From Sporisorium sorghi (Eukaryota; Basidiomycota; Ustilaginomycetes; Ustilaginales; Ustilaginaceae): a DNA stretch of 64,000 nucleotides. The notes below the pieces were generated by a model. It saw only the letters and a list, made by a program, of their open reading frames with translations, had not been told where the DNA came from and did not search any database. Below, piece by piece: positions 29,267 through 39,953 of the stretch (position 1 is its first letter; the number at the start of each line of letters is the position of its first letter). The stretch covers positions 1-64,000 of the forward strand of contig JALCCG010000073.1 in NCBI GenBank assembly GCA_023212695.1, given 5' to 3'. Made by a program: the position numbers and the translations under genes.

Positions 29267-31906
29267 TCAACCAAGGATGCCGATGCTGTCCGAGTACGTC
29301 GGCAGCGCCTGGGTCGGGCGGCGGGCGTCGGTGATCGTAGCCGCACGGCGACGAGATCGGGCCGCGACGACAGCAGCCGCATGCTCGCGATCGATGAGGC
29401 CCAGTGCGAGCTGTTCGGTCAGCTCGTCTTCGTCGTCGACGTCGGCGTCGTCGGGGATGGGGTCGAGCGAGGGCACTTCTAGCGCCGAACTGGCCGAGCT
29501 CGATTCGCTGATGACGGAACCTGCGGAAGAGACGAGCGGTTCGCTCTCGACAGCGGTAGGCGGCGCAGTGTTGGCCGTGAGACCGGTGAGCGCCGTCAGG
29601 TCGAGCGAGCGTCGCAGCGGCGTACGTGCCAACGGCGTCGCTTGCGCCGAATAGTCGTCATCGTCTTCCTCGTCTGCCTCGGCAGCAGCAGGAGCAGGAG
29701 GCGTAGCGGGACGACGTGAGATGCGAGAAGCAGAGGCCTCGACCAAACGCTCCTCGTCCTCGTCCAGCACATCGACTGTGGACAGCGCATCGTCGTCCAG
29801 CGACTCGGCCGCCTGCTGGCGCGTAAAGTCGACCGTATCCGGGTTAGCAGCGACATGCACTGGAGGCGTCTCCATCACAATGTGGTTCTCTGCCGCTGCC
29901 GCTGCCGGCGATGACGAAGTAGACGCCTGCGGCTCACCTGCACCAGGCAGCGAGATCTTGACGCGAAGCCTGTACTCGATCCGCAGCGCCTTGAACGAGA
30001 AACTCGGCACGACCAATCGAAGCTCGGGCTCCTGGATCAGCTTCTGCTTCAACGGCGCCGACGATCCGGCCTTGATCATCTTTTCGTAGCGGCCAATAGC
30101 AAAGTTGCCCGTGTAGATCTGCCTGGCCTGCCCCTGCTCGTAAAAGGGCGGCAGATGGTCATCGGCCTGGCGCTCCATGTTGACGATGCGGATGCGCTCG
30201 GCCCACGAGTGAGGGCCGCTGAAGCTGGCGAGGTTGTCCGGGTCCTCCTTTTCGATGACGAGCGTGCCGAGACGCGAGTAGGTCATGACGGATCGGACGA
30301 GGCTCAACTCGACCCGAGGCACGTACGATCCGACGAGATGCTGCGGCAGACGCAGCTCCAAACTGAAGGGGATCTTGGTCTCCATGTAGAGCGCAGCCAT
30401 AGCGGGCACCGAGAGGATGGCCTCAAATGAGCCCCGACCTCCCGACATCGTGCTCTCGAGCGAGTGCGTCAGCCAGCCCTTCATGCGGCCATCGACGCCT
30501 TCTTTCACATTGATGTAGCTCTTGCGTCGACAACCCGGAAGACTGGGCCTCGAGATCGAACGTGCGATGGTGCTGGGAGCAAATGCAGGAGGCGCTTCGA
30601 AGTCGAGAGCGCCAAACACTTCCTGCGTGCGACGGAAGCCGCCCAGATCGGAAGCCCACGAGTCCTCGTCCACGGTCTCGTCGTCGTCGTCACCGTCAGC
30701 TGATTCGACGGGCGTCGCATCGGGCGAAGCGACTCGATCTCTGGAAACAGAACGATCGCCGCGCGACGTCGCACGGCGAGCTCGAATTGGCTCCAGCGTC
30801 GGCACAGCCAGGCCCGCCGTGCGCGGAGGATAGGGCTCGACGGCAAAGGCAAGGATGATTCGCTCGCCGCGCTTGTGGGGCAGAAGCACGGATCCGAATC
30901 GCTGCCTGCTGACGATAATGTCGATCTCGTACTTGATCCGTGCCATGGGTCGCAGCTTCTGACCGTGCAGCTTCTCCTTGACCTGACCGAAAAGCTGATT
31001 GGGCTTGGGTGGAGCGTAGCGGGTTTCCATGTCGATGGAAGGGGGCAGGTCAATGTACTGCTTACCGCGCTTGAACGACTTTTTGAGCTTGCTGTCGAGC
31101 ATATCGAGCGCAGAAGCGTGCAGCTTGAGAGGCAGGACAAAGCTAAAAGGCACGGCGAGATTGTTGCGTCGACCATGGTCTACCAGCCCGGTCTGTTCGA
31201 GTTCAAAGGCACCCGACTCGAGGTGCGCTTTGGTGGCAAGCGTCTTTTGCTCGGAAAAGAACTGGAGCTGGCGTCGAGCGATACCGTGCTCGTTGTCCAT
31301 CGAGTAGTAGCTCGAGTCGCCCACGCCAAAGACGCTGGTCTCGAGCTCACCTCGAATGCGTGCCTTGATGCCGGTGATGATGCCTCGCTCGGGATCGTTG
31401 CGGAGGAGGTGGACTGCACCTTTGATCTCGTCACCCGGTCGATAGGTCTTGTAATCGAGCGAATCGGAAGGGCCTTTGAGAAAGGCGATGGTCTGGCAGG
31501 CGTGTCGGTCGGGCGTGGACGACAAGGGCTTGACCTTGCCGTTGACGTCGATGCGCGCAGCGTATCCACGATTGACGGTGCTCGAGGTGCTGAACTCGGT
31601 GCTGTCGGTCAAGATGGAGGCCCTGCAGCTGTCGAAGGTGGCCATGCGTGCGAGCGCTGGTCCTGGTGGGAACTGCGCGGAAGGCTGAGTTCGCAAGCGG
31701 TTTGGGAGGGTGGCGCTGCCGTTGTTGGGCAGAGTGGCGAGATTCTCACGAGTGAGCGGCCCACTGCCAGTCGCGCTGGCGCCGGAACGGCCGACAGTGA
31801 GATTACCATCAAAGCCACGCATCGACAGCGAGCCTGCAGGTTGCTGGCCGGCTCCCAAGGTAGAACGCCATGAGTCCGGAGTGGTGGCACTGCTAACCAC
31901 CGCCAT
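29267..31906 (-). CDS. Alpha-arrestin (ART family) with PY-type motifs
   Basis: Reverse-strand intronless gene. From the ATG at 31906 (AAAATGG context) it encodes 879 residues. An N-terminal arrestin fold starts near CQTIAFLKG (about 135) and includes DYKTYRPGDEIKGAVHLL. A second arrestin half follows near IPFSLELRLPQHLVGSYVPRVELSL. The C-terminal 200 residues are acidic and Ser/Ala-rich. Candidate WW ligands are PPFY in the C-terminal arrestin half and LPTY at 868-871, close to the C-terminus. Alpha-arrestins recruit Rsp5 to membrane transporters, and RSP5 is 20 kb away. The frame is open to 32530, but that part translates a CCAG microsatellite into Gly-Trp-Leu-Ala repeats and is leader. Which ART subfamily is not determined. 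Confidence 0.88.
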   Translation of the reverse strand: MAVVSSATTPDSWRSTLGAGQQPAGSLSMRGFDGNLTVGRSGASATGSGPLTRENLATLPNNGSATLPNRLRTQPSAQFPPGPALARMATFDSCRASILTDSTEFSTSSTVNRGYAARIDVNGKVKPLSSTPDRHACQTIAFLKGPSDSLDYKTYRPGDEIKGAVHLLRNDPERGIITGIKARIRGELETSVFGVGDSSYYSMDNEHGIARRQLQFFSEQKTLATKAHLESGAFELEQTGLVDHGRRNNLAVPFSFVLPLKLHASALDMLDSKLKKSFKRGKQYIDLPPSIDMETRYAPPKPNQLFGQVKEKLHGQKLRPMARIKYEIDIIVSRQRFGSVLLPHKRGERIILAFAVEPYPPRTAGLAVPTLEPIRARRATSRGDRSVSRDRVASPDATPVESADGDDDDETVDEDSWASDLGGFRRTQEVFGALDFEAPPAFAPSTIARSISRPSLPGCRRKSYINVKEGVDGRMKGWLTHSLESTMSGGRGSFEAILSVPAMAALYMETKIPFSLELRLPQHLVGSYVPRVELSLVRSVMTYSRLGTLVIEKEDPDNLASFSGPHSWAERIRIVNMERQADDHLPPFYEQGQARQIYTGNFAIGRYEKMIKAGSSAPLKQKLIQEPELRLVVPSFSFKALRIEYRLRVKISLPGAGEPQASTSSSPAAAAAENHIVMETPPVHVAANPDTVDFTRQQAAESLDDDALSTVDVLDEDEERLVEASASRISRRPATPPAPAAAEADEEDDDDYSAQATPLARTPLRRSLDLTALTGLTANTAPPTAVESEPLVSSAGSVISESSSASSALEVPSLDPIPDDADVDDEDELTEQLALGLIDREHAAAVVAARSRRRAATITDARRPTQALPTYSDSIGILG

Positions 31907-32115
31907 TTTGTTGAGGAGGTCGTCGTCGTCGTCGTCGTCGTCGATTGAAAGCCTCAAAGAGATGGTCAGGTGTCGTTCATATCGTGAGGATGAAGGAGGA
32001 GGGACAGATGGATGTGTAGCGGAAAAGGGAAGGAGGCAAGCAAGCACAAAGACGCTTTGACCTCTTGGCAAGACGCAGGGGCAGCGTGTGAGCGATAAGA
32101 CAGGCAGCCAGCCAA

Positions 32116-32150
<35 letters not shown>

Positions 32151-33052
32151 AGCTCAAACGCAACAAACTTTCTGACGCAGCAAAGCACCAAGCAAATCGA
32201 AGCTTTTCGCTCGAAAACGCCGTCCTCTCGGCCCGACCGACGCAAAGCAAGATGGGCCAAAAATTTCCGACAGAGCGGGAAGGAATCACTCATCCGATAA
32301 CGATCCGCAAAGGCGGAATCTCGCGAGCTCCAATGTCGTAATCGACTCCGCCAGAAATCTGGGGGGAAAATGCACTTTTCAGCTGCAGCCAGCCTGCAGG
32401 TCCCAAAGCTCCACGGAGCGGTGCGGGGCGTGGGGCGAAAAAGAGTCGAAACGCTTTGGCTGGCTCTCCCGTTCTCGTTTAGAGCGTGGCCGACACCGGT
32501 GACCTTTTCAACAAGGCTCATCATGCTCATTCATCCCTTCCATGTGACCAGAATTGTGGGCTCGTGATGCTGCTTGCGACGGAACAGCAAGCCGTCTCTG
32601 CTGAGCGAGCGAGCTATTGATGGATGGAGGGTTCGCAAAGAGTCGAGAGTGGTCCCGACGATTGGGGCTGTGCCTGCAACAAGACAATAACCAGCTGCGA
32701 AAGCCTCAAACTTTCTGCATGCCCCCCACCAACCGAAAATTGTGCGGAACGGGCTCTCCGTGTCTCTTACCACATACGGCCCCGAGCCTTGCGCTCGCGA
32801 CTCACTCGTCCGCGTGTCATCCTGGCCTACCATCTACTCAGACGAGATCTGCAAAGTCATGAGGGGTCAACTGCAACCCCACACAAGACAATAGCAACTA
32901 CCTCTTCGGATTTGGACCCGTACAAACTGTCAATGTCAATATCAGCCTTTGAGCCGGCAAACGTAGGGCTTCCGGCCGTCCCATAGCACCAAACTTTCTC
33001 TTCGTCTACCTCTGAGAATTCTGAACTCCCTTCAATCGTCCCCTGAGCTGTA
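31907..33052. other. Promoter region of arrestin gene, 3' flank of RAD7
   Basis: Contains a GTC trinucleotide run (about 31918-31943) and a CCAG tetranucleotide run (32104-32152) in the arrestin leader. No gene seen. Confidence 0.6.
32104..32152. repeat. (AGCC)n microsatellite
   Basis: About eleven tandem AGCC units with one interruption, in the 5' leader region of the arrestin gene. Confidence 0.9.
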
Positions 33053-35029
33053 TCAAGCAGCATACTTCTCCTTGCCCACAATCCTGACTCGCTCGGATCG
33101 CAGGAAATCGCTGATGCGGTTGCAGCCGAACACCGACACCTTCTTCAGGCTGGTCAGGTTGCGGCAGATCTTTTCCAGGCTGTCATCGTCGACGGCGCGC
33201 ACAAACGACAGATCGAGCACATCCAGTCTGCTGAGATTCTTGGCGTTGGCCAGCACCTCGAGCCCCTTGTCCGTGATGCCATCCACCGAGTTGAGCGACA
33301 GCTCCACCAGCTCACTTGCCGAATGCGTCAGCATCGGCTCCATCAGGCTGTCGTCGACTTTGAGCATTCGGTCCAGGTGCAGGTACGAGATGCCAGGCAC
33401 CTTCTGCTTGGCCCATGTGGAAAACATGTCAGCCACCGTCTTGGCCTCCAACTTCTCGCAGCCGATCAGACGCAGCGTCTTGAGCTTGTGACACTGCGGC
33501 TCGATAGCCTCCTTGACGATGCGGTCCGTCAGGTCGATGTTCTTCGACACGTCCAGGTGCACCAGATTCTTGCCGACCGCTCTGATCAGGCTCACCACCT
33601 CGTCGTCCTCGAGCGACTTGGGCGGGATGCCTGGCGCCGACACGCCTGGGTCCGAAACGTCGAGGTACGTCAGCTGCTCGCCGTAGCTCTCGAGCGGCTG
33701 GAGCATCGTCTTGTCCAGCGGGCCGATCTGCGCCAAGCCAAGCTCCCGCACGTTCGGACAGAACTTGACCATGGCTTCCACGCACGACAGATCGAAGCGC
33801 GGTGATTCGCGGATCTTGAAGCTCTCGAGGCGAGCACCGACCGCCTCAAAGAAGCGGTGCCACGCCTCCTTGCGCACCAAGAACGGTCCGTAGAGCTCGA
33901 CGCTCTTGAGCTTCGGAAGCTTCTTGGCCCAGGCATCCATCGCGTCGTTGTCCAGCATACCGCACAGCTGCAAGTTGATGTGCTCTAGGTTGGGCGCAAA
34001 CGTGGCGAGGCTCTGCAGAGACTCGCTGTCCAGCTTGCTGCAGTCGTACAGCGAGAGCGTCGTGATGGAGGGCGACAGGAACAGCTGCAGCGTCCTGGGG
34101 TTGAGACTGCGGTTCTTGCAGATCGACTTGCTGATGGCATCCATGTTGCTGAGGCCAATGTGACCGAGCGCTTCAACGTCCTCGATGTGGCGGCTGATCA
34201 CCTCGATGCAGTAGCTCTGCAAGCTGGGGAAACTCTGGCGTATGCCGTCCTGCAGATTCTTGCGTCGCACTTGCTTCTTCTTTGGGGTTGGTTTTGCCTT
34301 TGCAGCGGAGCCAGGACCGTTTTGGCCTTTGTAGGTGGGACCGCAGCGGTGGCAGAGAGGACCCTTGTCGGACATTTTGGTGTACGAAGTGATGGTGAAC
34401 TTCATCTTGCACATGCCGCAGTAGGCAATGCTGCCTGGTGTTCGGTTGGCGTACGAAAAGTTGGCACGCGAGCTGCTGGGTTGCGGCAAGCCCAGCGCAT
34501 CTTCCCAATCGACGGGCGCGGGGCCCTTCTTGGACGGACTCTTCGGGTCGTAGTCGTTATCATCTTCGTCTCCCTTCTTGACTCTCTTCTTGGCTTTGTT
34601 GTTGGCGCTGCTGCTGCTGGCTTCTGCAGCGACGTCGTCTTGCTGCGCACGCTTCTTTCCATTGGATCGCGTCTGTCGACCGGAGCTTGTGCTTGACTCG
34701 GCCTCCGCACCGGGCGTGGTAGTGGCAGCAGTTGCTGCGGGGGGCAGATCTTCGTCCGTCTCGTCATCCTCTTCGAAGTTCATCGAGCTGCCACTGCGAG
34801 CCAGGGGACGGCGAGGGCGCGCCGCCGGTGCGGGAGAGGCAGCGGAAGGGGAAGCTGATGCAGCTTGCCCATTCGGGGAGGCTGTTGCTGCAGCTGCGGC
34901 TGCGGCTGCGGCTGCCTGATCTTGCTGGTCCTGGTCCCTTCGTCGAAAGCGATTGGTGTTTCTGGCGGTAATGCCTCGCTCCCTGAGGAACTCGGTGAGC
35001 GCGGATGTAGGTCCGCGGACGTTGTACAT
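33053..35029 (-). CDS. rad7: Rad7-type nucleotide excision repair protein
   Basis: Reverse-strand intronless gene for 658 residues. It starts MYNVRGPTSALTEFLRERGI, the conserved Rad7 N-terminal motif. Low-complexity Ala and Ser/acidic regions follow (40-170) with basic nuclear-localisation-like clusters. A zinc motif C204-x2-C207 and C226-x2-C229 (CGMCKMKF, CHRCG) matches the Rad7 cysteine cluster. From about 260 to 650 the protein is a series of leucine-rich repeats. Rad7 works with Rad16 in global genome repair and forms an Elongin-Cul3-type E3 in yeast. No Rad16 gene is in this window. Identification is good. Confidence 0.92.
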   Translation of the reverse strand: MYNVRGPTSALTEFLRERGITARNTNRFRRRDQDQQDQAAAAAAAAAATASPNGQAASASPSAASPAPAARPRRPLARSGSSMNFEEDDETDEDLPPAATAATTTPGAEAESSTSSGRQTRSNGKKRAQQDDVAAEASSSSANNKAKKRVKKGDEDDNDYDPKSPSKKGPAPVDWEDALGLPQPSSSRANFSYANRTPGSIAYCGMCKMKFTITSYTKMSDKGPLCHRCGPTYKGQNGPGSAAKAKPTPKKKQVRRKNLQDGIRQSFPSLQSYCIEVISRHIEDVEALGHIGLSNMDAISKSICKNRSLNPRTLQLFLSPSITTLSLYDCSKLDSESLQSLATFAPNLEHINLQLCGMLDNDAMDAWAKKLPKLKSVELYGPFLVRKEAWHRFFEAVGARLESFKIRESPRFDLSCVEAMVKFCPNVRELGLAQIGPLDKTMLQPLESYGEQLTYLDVSDPGVSAPGIPPKSLEDDEVVSLIRAVGKNLVHLDVSKNIDLTDRIVKEAIEPQCHKLKTLRLIGCEKLEAKTVADMFSTWAKQKVPGISYLHLDRMLKVDDSLMEPMLTHSASELVELSLNSVDGITDKGLEVLANAKNLSRLDVLDLSFVRAVDDDSLEKICRNLTSLKKVSVFGCNRISDFLRSERVRIVGKEKYAA

Positions 35030-35482
35030 GCTGACAGTTTGTATGCCACACAGGTCCTTGAGGTCGCAACGTCGAGGCGACCGTCAAGACCAGCGAGGGA
35101 GGAGGAGGTGGAAGGGCAAGAGGAGCAGAAGTGGGTGGCAAAAGTGAGGGTGTCGCGTGCTGCATGCAAGCGGCAGCAAGCGGTTCCCAAAAAAGCTGAG
35201 TCGCAGACTTTCTTCCTGAGACCGCAAGCTTTGAACTTTTCGGAAACTGCAGTTACAGCGACATGCCTCCACACACTGCGATTCTGCCCGTGATTAGGCT
35301 TTTGACGCTTCGAGAACTCTCTGGTCCCTGCATAAATGCCCGTATCGGGCGATCTGACACAAGACCGATTGCAGCTTCGAGCCATCACGGTCACCCTTCG
35401 AGCTGTTACTGTCCAAAAAACATGGTATCGGAATCAAAGCATATGCTACAAGGTCGAAGCTGGAGCGGGTGAACAAGGTCAT
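35030..35482. other. Intergenic, RAD7 promoter and YSC84 3' flank
   Basis: Nothing recognised beyond promoter-like sequence. Confidence 0.5.
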
Positions 35483-37141
35483 CTACAGAGCACGTGTGTA
35501 GTTCGAAGGAAAGATGCCAGAACGGCCATCGAGGGTACCACGCCACCACATTTCGTCTTCCTGCCCGGTCACCTGAATGATGTCGCCCGTCTTGAAGTGC
35601 AGATCCGTCTGCTCCTGTCCAGCAAAGTCGTACAGGGCCTCGACTCGGGAAGGCAGTGAGGACGACGTGGTGGAGGTGGAAGCTGGGGCAGCAGCGTACT
35701 GTTGCTGCAGTCGCGCCTTCTCCTGCTCTGCGCTTTCGTACTGGGCAGCACCGGCCGGGGCAGCGCCGGATGGATGCGAGAACGGGTTCGGAGGGAGGTC
35801 GCTGGACTGCTGCGAGTGGCCAGGACCGGCTGCATCGATCTGCTTTCCTCCTTGTGCAGTAACAGGGGCATTGGCGAATCTGTTGAACCAACACAGCGAG
35901 GAGTGATCGTAAGTCAGTGTGTTCGAAGCTGAAGACAATGAAAGAGGCGATGGCACTTACTCGTAGTCCGGCGGAAGGTCTGTGTACGGCGGAGAGATGG
36001 CACTCGAGCCAGATGCTGCAGCCTGACCAGCGCCAGAAGGAGGCGGTGGCACTCTTCGAGCCGAGAGGCTTCCGACTGGGGCTGCGGATGCACCGGGCTG
36101 CTGCTGTTGGTGGTGCTGCTCCTGCTCAGCATAGTTGCTGGCGTGTTTCATTTCTTCCTCTGTGAGCTCGAGGTCGCCCGGCGTAGTGCCTTCAGGGATG
36201 CGGTCGGTACCCATCAGCTCCGGTCGGCCTTCAGCAGCGTAGATTGTCTGCCACAACGGAGTCACGGCGGCAGGTGCAGGTCCGGGCAGCTGGCCAGACA
36301 GAATGTTCTCAACCTTGATGCCAGGCGACTGGTAGAATCGTCCATTCTCGTCGTCGCGCTTGAGCACAATGGTGCCGTCCAGCTGAAGGCCGGCATAGAA
36401 GCCCTTGCTCTTGACGTACGACCAGCACGGTGCTGCCTCTACGCCGGTTTCGACTTGAGCGCCATTGCCGACGGGTCCAAAAGCAACGGAAAGCTCACCG
36501 CCAAGGCTGACCTTGGGGCGCTTGAAAGCGTCTACCGCCTTCTGATTGCGAAGCACCAAGACGACGTCGTAGATGTCGAGACCGATGAGGAATCCATACC
36601 CGATCGTGTGGATCAGCAGACCCGAAGGTGCAGACCACGAGCCATCTGGCAGACGCGAGAGCACAACACCAGATCCTGAGGCGCCCGAGAAGCCGAGTCC
36701 GGTTCGGAAGACGGTAAAGATGGCAAGGCCGTGCGCCTTTTGAAGCACCTTGGGCGGGATCTTGCGAATGACCTTCTGCGTCTTGCGGCTGTCGTACTTG
36801 TGCGGATCCTTGATCTTTTTGCCCTTGGCGTCGTACTGCGGTGCCGGCGGTGGGACTACAGCATTCTGGTCGTTGATGCCTGCTGCGTTGTTTGCGTCTA
36901 CCTCGACGGAAACACCCTTGCTCGTGAAGGTGCGCAAGATTCGAGCAGCCTTGTCGCATTCCAGGCCGAGCTCCGTGGGCCAGAAGGATTCGGCGCCAAA
37001 CTTGCCCGCGGTGCGGTTGGTCCACTCACCAACCGGGGCCAGCACGTTGCAAGCGCCCGTCTCGACCTTTTTGTAGCCCTGCTTGAGCTTGTCCCATTTG
37101 GGATCATCGGTCTTGAGCGCTTTCTTGAGGTCGATCGGCAT
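35483..37141 (-). CDS. Ysc84/Lsb3-type SYLF-SH3 actin-patch protein
   Basis: Reverse-strand gene with exons 37141-35961 and 35879-35483. The 81-bp intron (GTAAGT, CAACAG) joins in frame at a Glu codon, giving 525 residues. The SYLF (Ysc84) lipid-binding domain covers about 100-320, with LQKAHGLAIFTVFRTGLGFSG, GSGVVLSRLPDGSWSAPS and DVVLVLRN. A Gln/Pro-rich linker follows, containing PPPP and PPDY just before the splice point. The second exon encodes the linker rest and a C-terminal SH3 domain (VEALYDFAGQEQTDLHF ... GIFPSNY). The family acts in endocytic actin patches and binds phosphoinositides and F-actin. PPDY could bind WW domains such as those of Rsp5 (inference). Confidence 0.93.
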
Positions 37142-37342
37142 GGTGAGAGCGATTAGATGGTCTTTCCACGCAAGAAAGGTGTGGGACGATGGTAGTCAAG
37201 ATGGTAGCATTGCAAAGAGCATATCGCCGTTAATCTTGTCATTCTTTTCAGCATGTACGAGACGGAAACGTGCATGGTGGCACACAGCCTCGCCCGCACG
37301 GGGCAGAAAAGGAGTGTCCGCGGACCAAAAAGGCCATGACAT

Positions 37343-37385
<43 letters not shown>

Positions 37386-38159
37386 TGGAGCTGCCTGTCG
37401 GACTTCGCTTGCGTGCTGTAGCTAGCCGCCTTTCATTTTTAGTGTTCTGTGTCAAGAATAGCAGTCTCATCTCCAGTGTTCCCGTCTCGCTTGACACGGA
37501 GCTTCATGCCGAAAAGGTCTCTCGACCCATTCAGACTCGGCTTGAACGACGGAACAAAGAGTCCCACTCCCGGCGCCAGATGGAAAGAATGCTACCCGCG
37601 AATAAGTGAGATGGAGCTGTCCCGGCCAGGTCAGCAAGCGAGTGAGAAAAGCCCATGTAACCGGATGTTTATGACCTCAACAAGCCTGAACTTGACTGGG
37701 TGCTGCTCGCACTGGTCAACACCATCAACACCATCTACAACACGTCCGGGTGTGTGTGTGCTGGAGAGCAGCCTTCTCAAGGCGAGCCTGGCACAGACTG
37801 TCCAGTCATGCGAGGCGGGCGCTGAGGCCTTTCGACACCCAGCCCCCTCCGCAAGCGAATGCCACCTGAAGAGCTCGTGGTCGTCAATGCTGGTAGGCCG
37901 AGAGAGACGCGGGTCCTCGTTGGCAAGATGCTCATAGCCACGCCTTGAAAGAGCAACCTTTGTGTTGAAGACCGAGGTCGTGCACAAGAGCTCTGGAAGA
38001 TCATTCGTTCAGTGTCGGGCCTCAAGAAAGGTGTAAACGTGCGGCATGCGATTGTCCTGGCCCCTTGTCAAGGGGGATGCGACACAAGAAAGTAAAGTCT
38101 ACAGATCCGATCCGTTGTGTAGGAGAAAGAAAGAGAGAGTCCAAATGCTGGTGCCGATC
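37142..38159. other. Intergenic, YSC84 promoter and GH9 3' flank
   Basis: Contains a 40-base A tract at 37344-37383. Otherwise no gene or repeat seen. Confidence 0.6.
37344..37383. repeat. Poly(A) tract, 40 bases
   Basis: Uninterrupted A run on the + strand, 203-242 bp upstream of the reverse-strand YSC84 start (poly(T) on its sense strand). Confidence 0.95.
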
Positions 38160-39953
38160 CTACAAGCCCATCTTCTTTTGGCGGTAGAACCACCTGATGC
38201 TGTCGCGCTTCCACCACGACAGACCGGCCACAGCACCAAGAACAACGACAACCACCACCACGGCAATGGCAATCTTGCCACCTGTGCTGAGCCCGCCGCC
38301 GCCGTTGTGCGGGTACGCTGCGTCGGTGGGCAGACCCGAAGCCACGTTCGCTGCGCCACTGGACGTCGTAAAGGCAGGATCCTTGGTGACATTCCTCGCA
38401 ATGCGCGAGACGACCGCAGCGATCAAAGGCGCATTGTAGTCGAGGGCAATCTCGGTCTCGGGCCAGTCATCTCGAATGTCAAAGAAGCGATCCTGCTTGT
38501 CCGGGCCGCCCACGACGGCGCCGTACAGCACGTGCAGCTCCTTGGGCGGGCTGTTGTTGATGTTGTTGATATCATTGCCACCCGAAGCCATGGCCGAGTG
38601 CGGGTTCTGCGGACTGTTGGGATGCTGGCCGACAATGTACGGGCCGTTGTAGTTGTTGTCGCCCAACAGATAGTCGACCTGCGAATCGGCGAGCGAGCGG
38701 TAGGCGCTCGTCTTGGCCGGCGTGGTGGCAAAGTTCGAGTAGAGATCGGCGATGAAAGCGGCGTTGAGCGCCGGGTTGAGACTGTTCGAGTCGCTGTCGC
38801 CCTTCCACCAGTAGAGGCCGCCTTTGGTCTGGAAGACGTCCTGCATCTTGTTTTCGGTGAGGTGGTCAAAGTACTGCTCGGCGTCGTTCTGGAAGCGCGA
38901 CATGTTGAGACCGAACGAGGCGTTGTACTGCGCCATCTGTGCGGCGAGGACGGGCAGCGCTGACACCTTTTGGTCCCAGTTGAGCGCGGCGTTGACACTA
39001 GCGTAAGGGTTACTGCCGTTGGGATAGAAGGTGAGCGCCTGGTTGATGTAGCTGGCGTCTGCTTTGGCTAGAGCCATCCACAGGCCGGCAAAGGCAATGT
39101 CGTCCTGGTACGCGCTAGACGGATAGCTGCGACCTGCGACGGGCGATGCCACCTGATAGACCTGCTTGGGCGAACTGTTGATGGCGAGGTCCCAGAGGCC
39201 ATCTGCGTGGCGCAGCAGTTCTTCAGAGTAGGTGCGGTTGCGGATGCTGGGCACGCCTCCGAGCTGAGGACCGTTGGTGCTGGTGGGCAGCGATCGATCG
39301 CTGTACAGAAAAGCGTTTGCGGCAAAGGCGGCAGCACAGCTGGCAAAGGCGTCGGTTCCCGGGTTCTGACGAGTGACGCTGAAGGCGGGTCGCGGACCAG
39401 GAATGTTGAGGTCGCCTCCCCAGTACTGGTCGTCGATGGTAGGGCTGGCGACGAGCACCCAGAGCGTGTCTTCGTCCGAGTGTGCCTTGGAGAGCCAGTC
39501 GAGGCCCCATCGGAGCGTCGAATCGAGGTAGGCATCCTGGGAGCTTCTCGCGTAAGCCGAGCCATAGCTGAGAGCACTCCAAGCTATCGAAGACATGGTC
39601 CAGCAGAAGGGATACGTTGCCTTGATGTAATCACCAGCATCGTAGTAGCCGCCGGATAGGTCGGTGTTGTTGAGCGATCCGTCGTTCTCGCAGCTACTGT
39701 TCCGCCACGAGACACGATTGTTGGCGGGGAGAGCACCACTTCGTTGGGCCTCGTAGAACCACAACGCATTGCCAAGGAGGTCGGCGTACTGAGGGTTGAC
39801 GCCGTCGGTGAGATTGGAGGATTGTGAGACTGCTCCACTCGAAGCCGGCGGTGGTTGGTACACTTGTTGTGGTGTTATTTGTGCAACAACGCTCGATGTG
39901 AGCTGCGCCAACGCCAAGAGCGCACCAAGCGACTGTGTTACGATTGAACGCAT
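38160..39953 (-). CDS. GH9 endoglucanase with signal peptide and C-terminal membrane anchor
   Basis: Reverse-strand intronless gene of 597 residues from the ATG at 39953. A signal peptide (1-24, ending SSVVAQ) leads into a glycoside hydrolase family 9 domain: DLLGNALWFYEAQRSG, the catalytic GGYYDAGDYIK block (D105 and D108), and near the end ETEIALDYNAP, where E501 fits the general acid. N-glycosylation sequons are numerous. A Gly-rich stretch then precedes a transmembrane helix (about 561-581) and a short basic tail. Membrane-anchored GH9 enzymes occur in basidiomycetes and act on beta-1,4-glucan, either plant cellulose or the fungus's own wall. The frame is open upstream to 40148, but the ATG at 39953 begins the signal peptide. 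Confidence 0.92.
   Translation of the reverse strand: MRSIVTQSLGALLALAQLTSSVVAQITPQQVYQPPPASSGAVSQSSNLTDGVNPQYADLLGNALWFYEAQRSGALPANNRVSWRNSSCENDGSLNNTDLSGGYYDAGDYIKATYPFCWTMSSIAWSALSYGSAYARSSQDAYLDSTLRWGLDWLSKAHSDEDTLWVLVASPTIDDQYWGGDLNIPGPRPAFSVTRQNPGTDAFASCAAAFAANAFLYSDRSLPTSTNGPQLGGVPSIRNRTYSEELLRHADGLWDLAINSSPKQVYQVASPVAGRSYPSSAYQDDIAFAGLWMALAKADASYINQALTFYPNGSNPYASVNAALNWDQKVSALPVLAAQMAQYNASFGLNMSRFQNDAEQYFDHLTENKMQDVFQTKGGLYWWKGDSDSNSLNPALNAAFIADLYSNFATTPAKTSAYRSLADSQVDYLLGDNNYNGPYIVGQHPNSPQNPHSAMASGGNDINNINNSPPKELHVLYGAVVGGPDKQDRFFDIRDDWPETEIALDYNAPLIAAVVSRIARNVTKDPAFTTSSGAANVASGLPTDAAYPHNGGGGLSTGGKIAIAVVVVVVVLGAVAGLSWWKRDSIRWFYRQKKMGL

Noticed and set aside
31907..32530. N-terminal extension of the arrestin frame
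   Set aside because: It translates the CCAG and GTC microsatellites into Gly-Trp-Leu-Ala and Asp repeats, and the ATG at 31906 has a strong context and begins family-like sequence.
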